A DNA stretch of 64,000 nt, taken from Kalaharituber pfeilii. Lineage: Eukaryota; Ascomycota; Pezizomycetes; Pezizales; Pezizaceae. Both the position numbers and the translations under genes were made by a program. Shown one piece after another: positions 9,945 to 21,198 of this stretch (positions are counted from its first letter, which is position 1; each line of letters starts with the position of its first letter). The notes under the pieces are model-generated. The model was not told the DNA's origin and searched no databases. It worked only from the letters and a program-made list of their open reading frames with translations. The stretch is from the NCBI GenBank assembly GCA_015179045.1, contig WHUZ01000025.1, positions 248,001 to 312,000 of the forward strand. The letters run 5' to 3'.

Positions 9945-12900
9945 CTATGCCTTGTCATCATTTTCAAGCTTTGAGCGTAACATCGCGACGATTTCGTGGT
10001 GTTCAAGATCAGACGCACAGTCCAAGGCAGTCTTCGAAGCAGCATTGGCCTTGGCAATGTCGATTTCGTCGTGTGCAAGAAGTAGCTCTATTACCTTGTT
10101 GTGGCTGTTGTAAGCTGCAATATGCAGCGGGGTGTCACCGTTTGGATCACTATGGTTGACATCGATGCTTTTGAATGCTAGAAGGAGCTCAACCACCTTG
10201 TGATGCCCCGAATCAGCTGCAGTATGGAGTGGCATCCAGCCATCTTCGTTAGCCATATTGATATCGACCTTGTCATTCGCCAGCAGCAGCTCCACCACCT
10301 TGATATGCCCTTTGTTAGCTGCACAATTCAGCGGTGTCCAGCCATCTTCGGTAGCCATATTGACATCGACCTTGTCATTTCCCAGCAGCAGCTCCACCAC
10401 CCTGTCATACCCTTTGAGAGCTGCACGACACAGTGGTGTACAACCATATTTGTTAGCCATATTGACATCGACCTTGTCATTCGCCAGCAGCAGCTCCACT
10501 ACCTTGACATGCCCTTTGTTAGCTGCACAATTCAGCGGTGTCCAGCCCTCTTCGTTAGCCATATTGACATCGACCTTGCCATTTGCCAGCAGCAGCTCCA
10601 CCACCTTGACATGCCCCTCGTCAGCTGCACTATTCAGCGGTGTCCAGCTAGCCATATTGACATCGACCTTGTCATTTGCCAGCAGCAGCTCCACCACCTT
10701 GACATGCCCTTTGAGAGCTGCACTATTCAGCGGTGTCCAGCCATTTTCGTTAGCCATATTGACATCGGCCTTGTCATTTGCCAGCAGCAGCTCCACCACC
10801 TTGACATGCCCTTCATCAGCTGCACTATTCAGCGGTGTCCAGCCATTTTCGTTAGCCATATTGACATCGACCTTGTCATTTGCCAGCAGCAGCTCCACCA
10901 CCTTGACATGCCCTCCGTTAGCTGCACAATTCAGCGGTGTCCAGCCATTTTCGTTAGCCATATTGACATCGACCTTGTCATTTGCCAGCAGCAGCTCCAC
11001 CACCTTGACATGCCCTCCGTTAGCTGCACAAATCAGCGGTGTCCAGCCATTTTCGTTAGCCATATTGACATCGACCTTGTCATTTGCCAGCAGCAGCTCC
11101 ACCACCTTGACATGCCCTCCGTTAGCTGCACAAATCAGCGGTGTCCAGCCATTTTCGTTAGCCATATTGACATCGACCGTGTCATTTGCCAGCAGCAGCT
11201 CCACCACCTTGACATGCCCTTCATTAGCTGCATGACTCAGCGGTGTCCCGCCATTATCGGTAGCCATATTGACATCGATCGTGTCATTTGCCAGCAGCAG
11301 CTCCACCACCTTGACGTGCCCTTTGTTAGCTGCACAATTCAGCGGTGTCCCACCCTCTTCCTGTGCGATATTGACATCGACCTTGTCATTTGCCAGCAGC
11401 AGCTCCACCACCTTGTCATACCCTTTGAGAGCTGCACTATTCAGCGGTGTCCAGCCATTTTCGTTAGCCATATTGACATCGACCTTGTCATTTGCCAGCA
11501 GCAGCTCCACCACCTTGACATGCCCTTCATCAGCTGCACTATTCAGCGGTGTCCAGCCATTTTCGTTAGCCATATTGACATCGACCTTGTCATTTGCCAG
11601 CAGCAGCTCCACCACCTTGACATGCCCTCCGTTAGCTGCACAAATCAGCGGTGTCCAGCCATTTTCGTTAGCCATATTGACATCGACCGTGTCATTTGCC
11701 AGCAGCAGCTCCACCACCTTGTCATACCCTTTGAGAGCTGCACTATTCAGCGGTGTCCAGCCATTTTCGTTAGCCATATTGACATCGACCTTGTCATTTG
11801 CCAGCAGCAGCTCAACCACCTTATCATGTCCATTGTATGCCGCTGCCCAGCAAGGAGTAATAGCTCTCATACATGATCCAATAACCTCATCCCTCGAATT
11901 TATATTGATATAAGCAGCCCTATCCCAAACTTGTCTGATGAAATCCATATGTCCATTCCATGCTGCTGCCGTTAAACATATGCTTAGGAAGGGTCCTGGC
12001 AGAGATAAAACAAAGTTTGGATCTCGTAGCATGTACTCCTCAACTAACATCCTCAAATCAAATACCAGAGCTGCTGTAAAAACTGACCCACACCCAGATG
12101 CTGCATGAATACGGTAATCTAAGGTCCAATCTCGTACTGATGGATAGTTCTCAAACTCCCAGAATGTTTCAAATACCCTGTAGTGATATGGGCCATTTGC
12201 ATACCCTGTACCCTGCTCGTGATCAAAGTACTGGTATAGCTTACTTTGAATAAGATGCTTCGAAGCTTTAGACGCATGGTTTCCCCAATAGCAAAAGGAG
12301 TACCATAAGAAAGGGAAACCAGGACTCAAGTTCTTTCCACTCCATTGAGCATCTTGGTAAGCTTCACCTCGGTCCATTGTCAAGTATGCTAGACACACAA
12401 GCGTAATGGTAGAGTGTGCTTGAGCAATTAGCTCATTCGGTGAATGGGCAGTTGGAAGCAGTAGATGTGCGTTTTGCTCAAAAAACTGTCTGGTACTGTG
12501 GTGGACTAAGCGGATGATGAACTTATGCCTAATGACACGGCTTTAGTTAATATAAGCTCTTATTTTTATCACCAAACATTATAAATCACCACTCACCTCT
12601 TATTCTGTGTAGCATTTTTGTGCTCTTCCTCGATCAGCAAACCTCCACAGTTCGAAAGTAAATACACTTTATCCACTCTATCATTCCTATCGAAGCCAGA
12701 ATCCTGATCTGTGGCAAGTGCATCCAAAAGTGCATCAGGTTCCAACGAGTCGAAGCTAAATGCAACCAGCATGAAAGCTTTTTGGATTATCTCCCAGGAC
12801 TCAGCATGTTGCACTTGAATGCGCTGAATAGCATCAAGATAGGTTTTGTTTAAATCTTTTGGAAGATTGATCAAAGCTTGCCTAAGCTTGTTCGAGTTGG

Positions 12901-15145
12901 GCATGTTGGCAATGGAAGTGATATGAAGCTGGGCAATCAAGAACCTCCACCAGCGCAGTGTAAATGTTAGTAGAGAGCGAGAGGAATGGAACATAGAACA
13001 AAGCTTACATTCCACTCGCCTGCTGCAGAATCCTCTCTATAACCTCGCCCCGAAGCTTAGCATCATTGTGGACAAGTTTGTATAGGTTTTGGCCGGTTTT
13101 TGCGAAATCTTCAATTTTTGCCTCGAGATACAGCCTGATATCACTGTCTCTGGCTGTTATCTCCAGAGTTGAGTAACCCTTTTCTGTAAAGAAACCCTCA
13201 GTGTCGCTGTCAGGTCGAGATGTTGTAAAAAGCTGTATATTGTTCTGAGACTGGATAAGATCAACCAGGTGGCTGCGCACTAATTCACGCCGATTGGTAA
13301 ATTCAACTTCATCTAATCCATCAACTACAAGAAAGATCTTCTCAAGAGCTGAAGCACATTTCTTGATCCGCTCCACCACCTCTTTGAGAGACAGATTACG
13401 TTTCTCTTTCTTCCAATATTCAGCATACAGCTCAGTGAGGTCAGGTGTAATGTAGCAGCACTTTTCCAGTTGACGTAGAATGCTTCCAAGAAGGTTATGC
13501 ATAGTTTGCATCTGTTGATCGTTATAGTTGCAAAATAAGAAGGCAAGCCCAATCGACTTGCCAGGGGTCTCCTGCTTGGTGCCACATATATTCTTTAAAT
13601 GCTGAATGACAAGAGACCTACAAAGTTTTGCTTAGTGATTGATTTTCGAACGAACGCCTTCTATAAGGGGGATATACGTCAGTGTAGACTTCCCTGCACC
13701 AGCTATAGTTGTGAGAGTGAATAGTCAGCTGTTTCTGTCACTTTGTCACCTCGAATGATTGGAGACTGACGCATTCCATAACATAACAATGCCCTGGACT
13801 CCCCTTGTAACCACCTCGTAAACTTCTCATTCTCCAGGAGCCAGGATCCGGTACCTGGCTCGAGTTTTGCACAAATATTATCTTGAATGCTCCAAAATGT
13901 CAATGGTGATAGCCACTCGTATGCTTTTGCTCTGGTATCATCTGCTCCGTTGAAAGGGATTTAGTTACTGGAGCAGTAAACTGGCGTACCTAGAGTCCTA
14001 TCATACATACCTTCAAGCCTGCTCTGCATCGCAACCGCAACAGCTCTCGTTTCCACTGCAACATTCCTGATGTGTGAAATACTGATATCAGCACGCTGTT
14101 GACTAACTATGGTGCTCGACTGAAGAGATGTATCACGTTTGCCGTAGAGGCAAGTTGCATTGAGGGAAATAAAACATACTTCACTTCTTCCATATCGTTG
14201 CTAACATCAACAATTCTAAGTTAGTTAGAGACCCGAAAAAATGGCTAGATGGATTTTATACCTTACTAGTTGCAAACTATTGTCTACTTTTGTCACTCTG
14301 GAGTGAATACGGGACGAAATCCCCCTAGAAAGAGCATCGAGATGATGAGCATAATGATTCACGCATAGACCATCAACTTATTTCATCGCGGATTATTACA
14401 TGTGCTCAAGCTGCAGCATTTTGTGCAGGATATCCGTGATTGTTCCAAATGCTTGCAGTAGTTCCTTCAATTCATCTTCTTGAAAAGGCCACATCCATGG
14501 ATCGACCAGTGTTCTGGTAGTAGAGGATTTTTCAACGATAGAGGTGGAGGCGGAAAAAACATGAGAATTATCCAGCCCACTTCCCAGTTTCCGTGGATTG
14601 AAGCGTGAACCAGGACTCAAATAACCTGTAGAATCCTTCTTACTACCAGTCCTGTGGCTTGAAAATGAAATCAATTTTTTAATAGAGTCTCTCTTTCGCC
14701 GTTTCTTGATACTAGCAGTATCAGAAGACCCTGCCCCAGATATTGTATCTGCAATAAGGCTACTAGCGTCTGAACTCTCAATAGATACAATGGAGCTTGC
14801 ATCGGATCCGGAGATGGTGATACTAGTTTGATTCTCAACAATTGTCGAAGTTTGAGCCTCAATAGTAATCGCAGGCTGATTCAGGAGGCTCTGAAGCTTT
14901 GGGTCTTGAAGAATTTTGTTTAGCTTCTCGAGGACAGAGTGCTGCTGCTGAAGGCTCTGCTCCGCTTTCACTGAAATTTGGTTGTCCCTCTTTCTGTCAG
15001 CAACCTGCTGTGCATATTTAATATATAGGTCGAACTGCTCAATCAGTGCTTCACGGGATGCTGGGGCATCTTTGACATTCCGGAGATATTGAACCAGTTG
15101 AATTACCAACGGCACAATACCGAACGCAAGTCCTGCGGCATCCAT
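9945..15145 (-). CDS. NLR-A: NACHT-ankyrin STAND protein, 1545 aa, nine exons
   Basis: Exons (minus strand): 15145-14400, 14324-14262, 14215-14180, 14066-14011, 13941-13771, 13702-13678, 13617-13009, 12944-12597, 12528-9945. Together they give 4638 bases with no stop before the end, and all junctions are GT-AG. The N-terminus (1-90) is an alpha-helical effector-like domain (MDAAGLAFGIVPLVIQLVQY) of the SesA/HeLo-like kind. Residues 92-135 are Ser/Thr/Ile-rich, followed by a basic patch (KKRRKRDS). A NACHT domain (about 350-560) has Walker A GMPGAGKST, Walker B FLVVDGLDEV and sensor TTSRPD. It is followed by the usual winged-helix-like connector (LPKDLNKTYLDAI; VHHSTRQFFE) and about 18 ankyrin repeats (913-1545). 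Fungal proteins of this layout are cytosolic non-self or heterokaryon-incompatibility sensors. Nucleotide binding and ligand sensing by the repeats are inferred from family. The ligand is unknown. The paralogue NLR-B lies 14.3 kb away. Confidence 0.92.
9975..11843 (-). repeat. Near-identical 102-bp ankyrin-coding repeats, 18 units (NLR-A)
   Basis: The unit is 34 residues: GHVKVVELLLANDKVDVNMA, then NENGWTPLNSAADE. Neighbouring units are mostly over 90% identical by eye. Differences cluster at NENGW (the finger loop), after TPL, and in the inter-helix NGG/DEG/LKG position. One unit (near 10640-10660) lacks three residues of the finger. The last two units and a terminal cap are more diverged and are shared almost unchanged with NLR-B. 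Confidence 0.93.
13678..13702 (-). other. 25-nt microexon encoding the Walker A core of NLR-A
   Basis: The exon supplies the PGAGKSTLT part of the P-loop. It is entered from an upstream exon ending ATGC with donor GTCAGT (13770) and acceptor CTATAG (13703). It leaves by donor GTATAT (13677). Using this path restores the family-typical CYGMPGAGKSTLTSLVIQHL. The more conventional-looking donor GTGACA downstream would destroy the motif. NLR-B has the same exon at 27930-27954. Confidence 0.85.
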
Positions 15146-15865
15146 GCTGACTAGCTGGGGATATTAGGTTTGTGGGTTAAAGGTCAAGTGAAGAGAGTCC
15201 GGAGTTGGAATATTCAGGTAGGTTTAGAGTGTATTGATGATAGACTGGGTTCAAATTCCTCTGAATGAGTGTTGAAATTCCCGGATTTCACTTCATTAGG
15301 TGAATAATTAATCCGACCCCGCAGCGAGAGGAGGCTGAACATCAGAAAAAGCAACCAACTCTGCAAATGCGAAGTACGGTAGAGCAAGGGTTAACCTTGA
15401 CGACCAATCAAGAATACATGCCATTTTTGTACGACACAGAATCTTCCCAGCCAGGCAAATGGGACCGCACCGAACAAGCAGAGAGATAGATTGCGAATTT
15501 CACTTTGGAGTTGGTAGTCTCATGCCAAGGCCCGTAACTGTCAGTCGATAGGGTCTCGTTTCTCTAGTTGCAAAAATGCATAATATTTCGTAGACCACCT
15601 ACTACCTACTTAGGTACTCTCCTCCTCCTCACAACATTTCAATCTCCGCCGCACCAAACACGCCCGCTCAATTGACTGAACCTCCCACCTCGCATAGCTG
15701 TCTTTTTTTTTTTTCTAAACTATTCCTTGGTAGGATATTAAGTATTCATGTTCTCGTGCCCAGACTATTATTTTCGGCCTTCAGCCGTAATATTTATACT
15801 AGTTTACCAAGCATACGTTTCGTTTCTCGATATCATGGGGAACTGTGGGGGTGAGTTGCTGAGAT

Positions 15866-15897
<32 letters not shown>

Positions 15898-16439
15898 GTG
15901 GTGGTGGGCGGGGGGAGGGGTGGGGGAGGTTGTAGTGTGAGTTTGGGATTTCGTACGCTACAGCATAGTTTATCTAAGTTCGTTTTTTGTAGGCCCGGAT
16001 TTTCTCTGTCTTTATTGATTGTTAAGTTTCATCCATCCGTCCTACCGGTATGTCCCAGCCCTTTTTACCTCCGGGCATTACGCAACATGAACCAGAGCCC
16101 ATATCATGCACCTCCCCCTACACCTCCCCTACAGTTTGTTTCTTGGGGTTGTGAGTAGTTAGTTGGTGGCTCAATACTTACCTAGTTAACGGATATCTTC
16201 TGTTTCACCAGTGCTAGGGTATATACCAGTCACTGGTCAAAAGTTCTTGGTGAAAAGGTCCCGAGCGCACATGATGAAAAACAACAACGCGGTTGTTACA
16301 GTATTTTGTAACTGTAGCAACCACCATGCCACCCAAAACGAGATGACCAACAAAGAAAAGGATATAATAATTGCCCTTCTCTATTTAGATTTTCAAAATG
16401 AGTTTAATTAGCGGACGTCCTTAGTCACCTATCAAAAAA
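15146..16439. other. Upstream region of NLR-A; no gene seen
   Basis: This is the likely promoter and 5' region, collinear with 29413-30660. It contains a T run of about 30 bases at 15866-15896 followed by a G-rich stretch. Copy B has only 9 T at this place. Confidence 0.6.
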
Positions 16440-17240
16440 TTTCATTGTTGCGACGCGAAATTCGGCAAACCGATGAAAACCTCTTTTGAAGCGGCAGACC
16501 CCCTAAGAGAGCGGTGGCATATTTGGCGACATGTTAGAAACACATATAGCAGCTCCACGCAAGGAAGTATGCTGCCCTCATATGTCCTTACGGACCATTA
16601 GTCGCTACCTAGATGAATTCAGCTTGCACAAGTGGTTGGCCAAGAAACCACCAAAATCAACGAGCTGTCCAATGGGCACTAGAACGCAAGGATTGGAACA
16701 GTAGATGACTTCCAAATCAACAATTTGGAGTAATGAAGATACAGTATGGAGAAATCAGAAGAATCTCGGAAAATGTGGGTCCTTCCGATTTCCTCATGAA
16801 AAGTGGAATTCCGACCAAGAAAAAAAGGGCAAGGGAGTTTCTTTTGATAGTCTGGGGTTGGTTTCTATAGCAATACTAAGGGTACATTTGTACCCTTAGT
16901 TGTACGATCTGTTAATGCAGTCATATACCGGCGCCTTCTCAAGTTCCTAGTCCTACCTGTTGTAGAACACTGTAACAAGAGACTACTGGAGATTTGCTAG
17001 ATTTCAGCAAGACAATATGCACCAATCCATAAAGCAAAGATCATTCAAAGCTTTCTTTAAGCAGCACACAGTACCCTAACCTTAGCAACACCCCCGATGG
17101 ACCTGCTGCTGCTAGAGCTAGCTCAGCAGAAGTACTACGGGACTCTCTACCTGCATCGCTCTTTGAGAATCTGTGGAAAAGTATGCCAGATCAGGTCGCT
17201 GCTGTAATAGATGCAAAAGGGATGGTACACTAGGTACTGA
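16440..17240 (+). mobile_element. Tc1/mariner transposase relic spanning the R/L border (A/B)
   Basis: Decayed frames give, in order: GRPPK-type linker, RTISRYLDEF (second HTH region), LAKKPP, ERKDWNS (ARLEWARERRDW-like), SVNAVIYRRLLKFL (VNAxxYxxxLexxLLPF-like), a QQDNAPxHxAK-like stretch (HKAKIIQSFLKQH), and finally the SMPDRVAAVIDAKG-type C-terminus. Stops and frameshifts throughout show it is inactive. The palindrome gggtacatttgtaccc lies at about 16879. The blocks R and L are named by convention on either side of the TA at 17072, but the relic is continuous through it. Confidence 0.65.
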
Positions 17241-18442
17241 ACCTCAACCACATGTACTCGAGTACTAGAATTTTTTCGGGTCGCTGCTGTAATAGATGCA
17301 AAAGGGATGGTATACACTAGGTACTCAACCTCAACCACATGTACTAGAATTTTTTTTTCCTATATCATAGAAATTTCTCCATCATGTATACTATCACCGG
17401 TTTTCATTTCATGTCAATCGGATTGAGATATTTGCATTTTTGTAGCCTTTTGTGTCATTTGAATCGGGCGCTCAGACCTGTTTCACCAAGACTTTTGTGA
17501 CGGCTGAGGGACAACTGCGACCATGGTAGGATGCAATGCATATCATAAGCTAAGGGATCTGCATGGTACAGTAGCCTAATCAAATAGTAACAACATCATC
17601 TATCAACATCCATAAACCACCACAGCATATGGCACCTCCAACTCACGAACAGTGAGAGGAGAGCTCTATACTTTCAACACCCTTCGGAAAACACCAACGA
17701 CAGAGACAGATTTCTCCTCATTAAACCACAACGCACCAATTAACGACTGGGAGATGCAGGCACCAGCAAGCTGAACAATCAATACAGCAAAACGTCGTGA
17801 GCGAACTTGGATTATGTAACTACGACCAATACCTATATGTACTGTACGAGTGCAGGCATCTATATCCAAGAAATGTATCAAGTTGGATGGTGAGCGATGT
17901 CGTAAGTCTAAAATCCCTAGTCGCGGCACTTCCGAAAGAGGCAATGCTCCTTCCGGACCACTGCCAAGCATTCACCATGTTTCATCTATGCGGGAGGGGC
18001 GAACCTCTACCTGTCACATACACAATTACTCAATCCGTGCATACTTAACCATTCGATATCCTCTACCACTAACAGAACATAAAAACATTCAAAAAAATAA
18101 AAAAACCTTCCTCTGCTAAACAAGTACGTTATACACACAACTCACAAAACACAAACTTAAAATATAAATGATGTAAGAAGAAAAACCCGTCCCCGCTAAA
18201 ACATACATACAGGTAGAATATTTCCTCCCAAGACCAGGAAAACCCTTCACTTGGAAGAAACACCATGAAGTGAAAAAAAAAAAAGGAAACCCATCAGAAA
18301 AGAATCAAAAACAAAAACAAAACATCACTCATGTCTCTACTGCAATACCACCATCTCCCACACTCACACCCCCCTCAATACCTCCTCTCTCCACTCATCC
18401 CGCCCATCCCGCCCATCCCGCCCATTCCTCCCCCGTCCCCAA
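17072..18442. repeat. Duplicated block L, copy B (short)
   Basis: It matches copies A and C from the Tc1 relic through the 3' flank into the last codons of the Gln-rich gene. Homology stops at 18442 (ccccgtccccaa), where unrelated sequence begins. Only about the last 25 codons of the gene are present, so no product is expected. No other gene is seen. Confidence 0.88.
17194..17355. repeat. 84-bp local tandem duplication unique to copy B
   Basis: The segment starting gtcgctgctgtaatagatgc is present twice, at about 17194 and 17279, including the following cctcaaccacatgtact. Copies A and C have it once. Confidence 0.8.
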
Positions 18443-18443
18443 T
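18442..18443. other. Duplication junction J2 (block L joined to the glycosylase segment)
   Basis: Left of this point the sequence is block L. Right of it lies a 2.76-kb segment found only once in the window (18443-21198), which then joins block R at 21199. The point falls within the final exon of the Gln-rich gene. Confidence 0.8.
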
Positions 18444-18895
18444 CTGTTTTCCTCTGCTAATTATCCACAGATCCCAAACAGCTTACAGCACTAAAAGTAA
18501 AATTGCTCCGTCCCTCGCTAGCGTTTCCTAAACCAACCATGCTAATTTTAATTCCCTATCTAATTAAGCATAGCCTCCGCACCCGCCGAATTGGCAAAGC
18601 CCCCTCCATCCATCCATCCTTCATTCCAATTATTACCCCTCGGGAAGATCATAATCACAGGATCTGTTCCATATAAACCATCATCATTCCACATCTATTC
18701 CCCCCCACCTTGAGTAGGTTTTTGCTCTTTCGTTTGTTTCGATTTCTGCAAGAAAACGAATCAAGAAATACTTTGGCTCACATTCAAATCCCCAGAAAAC
18801 AAGCGCAACCGCAGACAGTACATAGGACAGACAGAAAAAAAATACTGGCCTTCTTTTTTTTCTAATTTTAATTTTGTGTCTTCACACTTCACACA
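18443..18895. other. Upstream region of the glycosylase gene
   Basis: This is single-copy sequence, with a C- and T-rich stretch at 18690-18750. It is presumed to contain the promoter. No gene is seen on either strand. Confidence 0.5.
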
Positions 18896-20224
18896 ATGCT
18901 CCTTACACTCGGAAGGACGATAAAACAGGTCGGCCTTCTTGCGCTGCAAGCTAGCACCGGCCTCGGGAATATCGCAGTCTCCGCTTACTGTGGTATGTTG
19001 CATGTGCGGGCGGGTTGATATGATAGCGAGTGTTGTTGCTTTTTTTTTCTGACACACAAATTATGAGATTTTTTTGCAGACCCAAAGTCGCTTTTCAAGG
19101 CCCCTCAAGTTCAGCTTGATGGAGATGTGGACACAGAGAAGAAGCCATTCAGGGATACTACTTCGTCGGTTCAAACTATATACGTTCCAGTAGCGGCTGC
19201 AGGACACGTGATCATGCCGGGTACTTTTCCAGGGCACGCACAGGCGGCGAAGCGTGCGATGGCCAATCGAAAGCTGAAGGTACCGCAGTCAAAGGTGACC
19301 AAGCACAATGTCGAGGAATTCACCGGCCCCCGCTTGTTTTCGAATGGGATGAGAGGATACGGGATTACCAATGACGAGCTTGCACTGTATCCGAAAGAAC
19401 CTCGTTACACCCTCCGCCCTGTCGTCCGGAAGCCTGGGAGTACAGAAGTTAGAAGGCGTCCGGCGGAGCCGAAGCAAGTTCAGGAGCGAAAGCGGAGGAG
19501 GAATAATATCATGACCGCGGCAGAGATTCTCGAAGCGAGCCGAGGTGCATTACGAACCCGCACAGCCAGCGAAAGCTCCGCCTCGTCGCTCAGCACTCTT
19601 TCCGAAAACAACCTGAAGCGCCGCATCAACGACATCACGGACGGCGTCGACACCCCCTCTGCCAAGCGCCTCCGCCGCACCCTATCCTGCGAACAACAAA
19701 AGTACGGGATTCTCCAGGAGGAATTCAAGTCTGACGCATTCCGCCTCCTTCTCGTCACGATCTTCTTCTCCACGATCCGCGCCCCAAACCCCGTCGAAGC
19801 CATCCAAGATTTCTTCGAAAACTTCACCACCCCGCTTGCGCTTGCCCAGGCCAACCATCGCATCGTCAGCGCCCACTTGCGCCGCATCCCCGGCGTCACC
19901 TGGGTCGACGGGAAGAACATGATCAAGTTTGCAAAGTCGTGGGTCAAGTGTCCGCCAAAGCCGATGGCCAAGACCGTGCACAACTTCTACACAAAGGGAG
20001 AGGATAATCTCGGATGGGAAATTGGGCACTTGTGGGGCGTTGGGGCTGTGGCGATTGACGCATGGAGGATCTTCTGCAGGGACAGGTTGTACGGGCATGT
20101 GGAGGAGAACGAGTGGAGGTCGGTTGTCACTGACGATCCGAGGCTGAATGCGTACTTGAGATGGAGGAAGGGAAAGGAGGATGCGAGGTTGTATCTGCAA
20201 GAGGGTGTGTCGTCGTCTGAGTAG
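18896..20224 (+). CDS. MBD4-like HhH-GPD DNA glycosylase, 413 aa, two exons
   Basis: Exons 18896-18992 and 19080-20224 are separated by an 87-base GTATGT...GCAG intron and read open for 414 codons including the stop. The first ATG is 18896. Residues 1-240 are basic and low-complexity, with likely nuclear signals (KQVQERKRRRNN; SAKRLRR). Residues about 241-398 match the catalytic domain of MBD4: LLLVTIFFSTIR (LLIATIFLNRT in MBD4), a helix-hairpin-helix LWGVGAVAIDAWRIFC with Asp359 in the position of the catalytic Asp, and DPRLNAYLRW (DHKLNKYHDW). No methyl-CpG-binding domain is present, as in many non-animal homologues. By family it would remove T or U mispaired with G in nuclear base-excision repair. 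Substrate choice here is inference. The gene sits alone between the two duplicated NLR units. Confidence 0.85.
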
Positions 20225-21198
20225 ACAAACCGATTGTCGCTATCTTCCTGTTTCATGTTGTTGAGCATTGCTTGAGGAGCCTGGTTTCTCGCATGCCTGG
20301 CGTTGCGTTTTTGGCGTTCATGGGTTTTTCTTGCGGCCACCATTGCACTCCTGAGCGAGTTTTTCGTTTCTTTTGCATATCGTGTCGCAGCTGTGACAGT
20401 GATGCAAAGCAATCACTGTTTTTTTGCCGCGCTGGTTATTATTTAACCTGACTTTTCTTCTAACTTTGCCCCTGGACATGCAGGCTTCAAGTTTCTCAAC
20501 ATACGCTATTCTCTCTTCTCCTTACATTGTGTTTTTTATTATTCAAGGAACATCCCACTCCCCATCTATAACGAATTTCCTTTGTCGGCATGGGCATAGT
20601 TGCTTTTTTGCGTTTGCCGCTTTTTGCATATTTCTTGTTTTGCCCGTGCATTTTTCTATCTGGCTCTGGCACTCTGGCACTCTGGCTGTTTTTTCTAAGC
20701 TAACGACCCGTTAACGAATCTCCTTTGTTGATTTTGTATATTTTATCTGTTTCATTCTGGGCTGATATTTGTTTCTTTGCGGCGCTCGTTGCGGGCGGGT
20801 ACTGTGTTGATGGGGCAGGGCGGGGCGAGATGCGGCGAGGGCACTAAAGGAACAAAGGAAGGATGGGAGTCTGGATTTGGCTCGGTTGGGGGCTTTGCAT
20901 ACACATTCATATTTGGGGATTTCCTTTTTTTGTTTTTTGATTCGGAGAATGGAAGATGAGGGAAGGGACACCCTGCTGATGGATTTTTATTTGTCTTGGG
21001 AGGTTTAGGTTATCACACTTGGTATTTCGGATTTGGGGGTTTGCTGGTTTTGCGGTTTTTGCGGGTTTTTGCAGGATTTAAGCTTTTAGCTGTTTAAATT
21101 GGATCTGAAGCTTTTGGCATTGGGATTTTTGGGCTACGTAAGGTTTCTAATACCGGCGTTTTTTTTTTTCAATGGTTTGATGCAGAAATGGGCTGAAT
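20225..21198. other. Downstream T-rich spacer of the glycosylase gene
   Basis: This is single-copy sequence with long T-rich runs such as ggttttgcggtttttgcggg near 21040. No coding region is supported. It ends at the block R border (aaacatatcg, 21199). Confidence 0.55.

Larger units (their letters stand above)
6445..17071. repeat. Duplicated block R, copy A (carries NLR-A)
   Basis: This block is about 10.6 kb and collinear with 21199-31383 (about 10.2 kb). Most of the length difference comes from the minisatellite (14 against 6 units), two extra ankyrin repeats and a longer T run. Scattered substitutions and small indels separate the copies. Both NLR genes stay open. Confidence 0.92.

Noticed and set aside
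10200..11876. Very long plus-strand open frames (558, 325 and 214 codons) opposite the ankyrin array
   Set aside because: They are antisense to a 102-bp repeat. A period divisible by three keeps all frames open if one unit is open. The minus strand has full gene structure and recognisable domains.
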